A stretch of DNA of 64,000 nt from Megamerina dolium (lineage: Eukaryota; Arthropoda; Insecta; Diptera; Megamerinidae): positions 54,036,508 through 54,100,507 of the forward strand of contig OY978528.1 of assembly GCA_963854835.1 (NCBI GenBank). Reading direction: 5' to 3'. A program made the translations under genes and the position numbers. Within the stretch, counting starts at the first letter, position 1; each line of letters starts with the position of its first letter. The notes under the pieces were generated by a model. It made no database searches. It had not been told where the DNA came from and worked only from the letters and a program-made list of their open reading frames with translations. This document shows positions 61,268 through 64,000 of this stretch, piece by piece.

Positions 61268-62755
61268 GTCAAAAATTTAATTGAACTTGAACTGTCAAGG
61301 TGAACTGAATTTGATATAAACAATTCGTTTATTACGCGCAAAATGTCTATATATTTGCTTTTGTTCCTCAATTTCAACAAAAAAGTCAACAGAAGCTCAT
61401 CAATTACTCGATATTTACAAGGATCAGGTGCTGTAAGAGGTCCCGTGGTGGGCAGTTCAAGCGGCAACAAAAGTTTTTAATTATTATATTTGCTGTCAAA
61501 GCGTATCGCGTTTTTGTGCTTGTTGTGAAGAGCCATAAGAGCAGTTGAAGTTCTGGTTGGCTATCTCTGTTCCAAATCATAATTTACATACGACATGAGT
61601 AGAAATTTATCTGCGTAGATATTATAGATAATTGCTATTCTCGCTTTTGTTCCTTTACTTTTGTTCTGCTATCTTTTTTCTTGATTTCAGTTACTTTTCT
61701 TAATAGTAGTTGTATTTATTCTTCTAGACATTTCTAAATGTAGTTACAATACATATATAATACTAAGATCTGATGTGCTCATATATTGTAAAATGAAGAC
61801 AAAGCAGTCATGAAACTATGTCACGGTGAAGAAATAGAATGAAGTTATAAATATTTACTATTTATTATTATCATATTCTATATTCTACATTTTCAGTATT
61901 CCAAGCTATGTATAAGAGATTAGATTCCCATACTTTAAATTCTACAGCTATTAAAATATATAGATATACATACATACATACGATACATACAAACGCATAT
62001 AAATATTAAGGCGTTTACTTAGCTATTTGAAACTATTTGCTACTCATTGTGAGCGAAATTCTCGTAGATGCGGTACCCATAAATAGACATACGACGTACA
62101 TGTATTTACCCATATATGTACGTATGTATTGTGTGTATGTTTTTGCTTGCAACAATGTATCATTCATGAACTTTGTGAGAAAGCATCTAATCAACTATTG
62201 TACTGCACGTATTTACTTAGTCATGCTAATAGTTAGGTACATATGTGAAATTAACACCTTTTTCGTATATTCAATTGCATCTTGCATCATCAAACAATTA
62301 ATCGCACTGTTTAACATCTCACTATTACTACCATTAACACGTAAATATTTGTATATAAATATGAGTTCATCAGTACGTATGTACCACATATAGGCACTAT
62401 GTAATATAATATTTATATTATTTATTAAGTCATTACACATTACGAGTATGTACATGTACAAAAAAAGGTTTGAATAATTGTATGTACATATAAGAACATA
62501 TGCAATGAAAAATATCATAAAAAAAAATAAAAAAAAGTATAAACTCATTACAATGCTCGTAATTAAACGTAAGCATTTATAGCAATTGTTTAACGGACAC
62601 AACACATACGTAAACTCGAATTGTCATATATGGTCTGAAAATAGCAAACAAAAAACAATAAAAAATACTAAATATATTTATTGAAGTATTCACTAAGGTA
62701 AGGATAAGCTTTAAATGTTTCATGAAATAACACGCTTGAAAATAAAAAGGCATCT
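61268..62755. other. Lasp intron, no gene recognised
   Basis: AT-rich; TACA/CATA microsatellite near 61965-61995. Nothing else seen. Confidence 0.5.
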
Positions 62756-62939
62756 CGAAAATAGCATTATTGCTTGCGCCTCCCTCTTCTTGCGCCTGAA
62801 AAGACGTCTCTCTGCACTCCTTTTCTCTGTACCGATCCTTAACAGGCGGCGTCTTTCTCTACGGTAGCGTCGCGACACTCCTGATCATACCACTCATTCC
62901 TCAGAGGTGGGTAGTAACCGATTACCTCCTCGGCAGCAG

Positions 62940-63895
62940 TAGTCATGGATTGGGATATATGTATCCACCGTGTGCATGTATCATCAAGTGGGGGAGTGTT
63001 CTGCCTAAGCAGATCCGATAGTCGAGTGGCAAATGCATCTGCTGTCTCTGGTGATCGCAGCTACTGACGTCGAGCTTTCTCTGTGTGGGACTTCTCTTAT
63101 CATTTGCGACAAATAAACGTGTTCGCACCTTAGCTGCAACAAGGTAGTGAGCCGAGTCGATGTTGGCACCACGGATCGATTTCACACTGGAAGCATCAAT
63201 CACCACAAGATCAATTTGATTGACCAAAGGTACCTTCCTTGCCCACCCTGGCATTAAAGTCGCCAAGCACGATTTTGATATCGTGGCGGGGGCAGCTTTC
63301 GAAAGCTTCTTCGAGGCGCTCGAAGTTCTCCTTGGTCACATTGACTTTCTCATCCGTCGGAGCGTGGGCACATATAAGTCTGATGTTAAAGAATTTTGCC
63401 CTGATGCGGATTGCGGCCAGCCATTCGTTCACAGGCGTGAAATGTGAGACAAGGTGTCGTAGTCTCTTGCTGACCAAAAATCCACATTCTAATTTGTGCC
63501 TTTCAGCATGGCAACTGTAGTATGTATCACAGGACGCTCTTTTGGAGCAGCCCTGTCCCGTCCATCGCATTTCCTGGAGAGCGGTGATGTCAGCTCTGTA
63601 TTGCTCGAGAACATCAACCAGCTAGATAGAGGCACCCTCCCTATAAAGGGACCGGACATTCCAGCTTCATATCCGTAAATCATGGTCCTTCTTTCGTTTG
63701 CGGGGGTTATCAACAAAGGGGGTAGTCCGTTTCCGAGGCATTTTTATACAATTCACTGGGGGGTTTTTTATGTGGCGGGTCCCAAACCCAACGCACAACC
63801 TCTAATCGAGGAGGTTTTCGCCACTCACTTCAGCCGCTTCCCAGCGGGTGCCAGGAGGACGTTGATCGGTGGTCGCCACGTGGAGGACCCCCATT
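62940..63895 (-). mobile_element. non-LTR retrotransposon, 5' part with APE-type endonuclease (CFDP2-like)
   Basis: Minus strand. The frame begins near 63740 with MPRKRTTPFVDNPRKRKK, is broken by a stop, then reads (shifted) LTSPLSRKCDG and 63570-63211: MRWTGQGCSKRASCDTYYSC, FFNIRLICAHAPTDEKVNVT, CPRHDIKIVLGDFNARVGKE (endonuclease catalytic GDFNARVG). After a deletion 63266-62943 reads NQIDLVVIDASSVKSIRGAN then IDSAHYLVAAKVRTRLF (the SDHYLV motif; Asp to Ala here). This endonuclease type is often annotated as craniofacial development protein 2-like. GC content is clearly higher than the surroundings. Confidence 0.87.
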
Positions 63896-64000
63896 AATAC
63901 TGAAGGTGCCATCACATAGTAAGCAGAGCAAGTTACATGACTACCCCTCATTAACAAATAAATGACAAATTCTTCACAGACAGTAACTGCGAAATGGTAT

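Noticed and set aside
61249..61470. Minus-strand 73-codon ORF
   Set aside because: Starts inside unassigned DNA next to a transposon end, no domain or splice context.

Overview
This is an AT-rich (well under 40% GC) eukaryotic window with short GT-AG introns, almost certainly from a higher (schizophoran) fly. The Lasp orthologue, the Or33-like odorant receptors, the many mariner relics and the overall texture suggest a tephritid fruit fly; the family-level call is inference.

Left edge (1-1682): the 5' end of a Ty3/gypsy-type LTR retrotransposon on the minus strand, with a 438-bp LTR, a primer-binding site and a Gag reading frame that starts with a SAP-like domain and runs off the window. After about 1.9 kb of featureless AT-rich DNA come two head-to-head housekeeping-type genes: zeta-COP (COPI coatomer, minus, four exons, 3617-4615) and a five-exon coiled-coil protein gene (plus, 4872-7062) that looks like CCDC13. 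Their start codons are 256 bp apart, so they share one promoter region.

From 11481 to beyond the right edge lies one very large minus-strand gene, Lasp (LIM and SH3 domain actin-binding protein). Seen in the window are the SH3 last exon, two Gln-rich linker exons, two nebulin-repeat exons and the second half of the LIM domain at 44123-44217. The first LIM exon was not found and must lie beyond 64000 or have been missed. The intron between the LIM exon and the first nebulin exon is about 24.3 kb. It contains, on the opposite strand, three complete tandem odorant receptor genes (27339-28559, 33286-34503, 38165-39411), each of two exons with the same phase-2 intron. The first two are a recent duplication that includes the upstream promoter DNA.

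The rest of the Lasp introns is a dense transposon graveyard: at least ten mariner/Tc1-superfamily relics from several distinct families (three with both inverted-repeat ends and TA flanks), a piggyBac-like relic with its C-terminal cysteine-rich domain, six fragments of non-LTR retrotransposons (I-like with a TAA tail, jockey-like, and a craniofacial-development-protein-2-like endonuclease type), five copies or fragments of one tRNA-derived SINE, and a pair of long inverted-repeat arms around a jockey insertion. No rRNA, functional tRNA or CRISPR was seen. Exon boundaries were read by eye from splice signals and reading frame, so individual boundaries could be off where noted.
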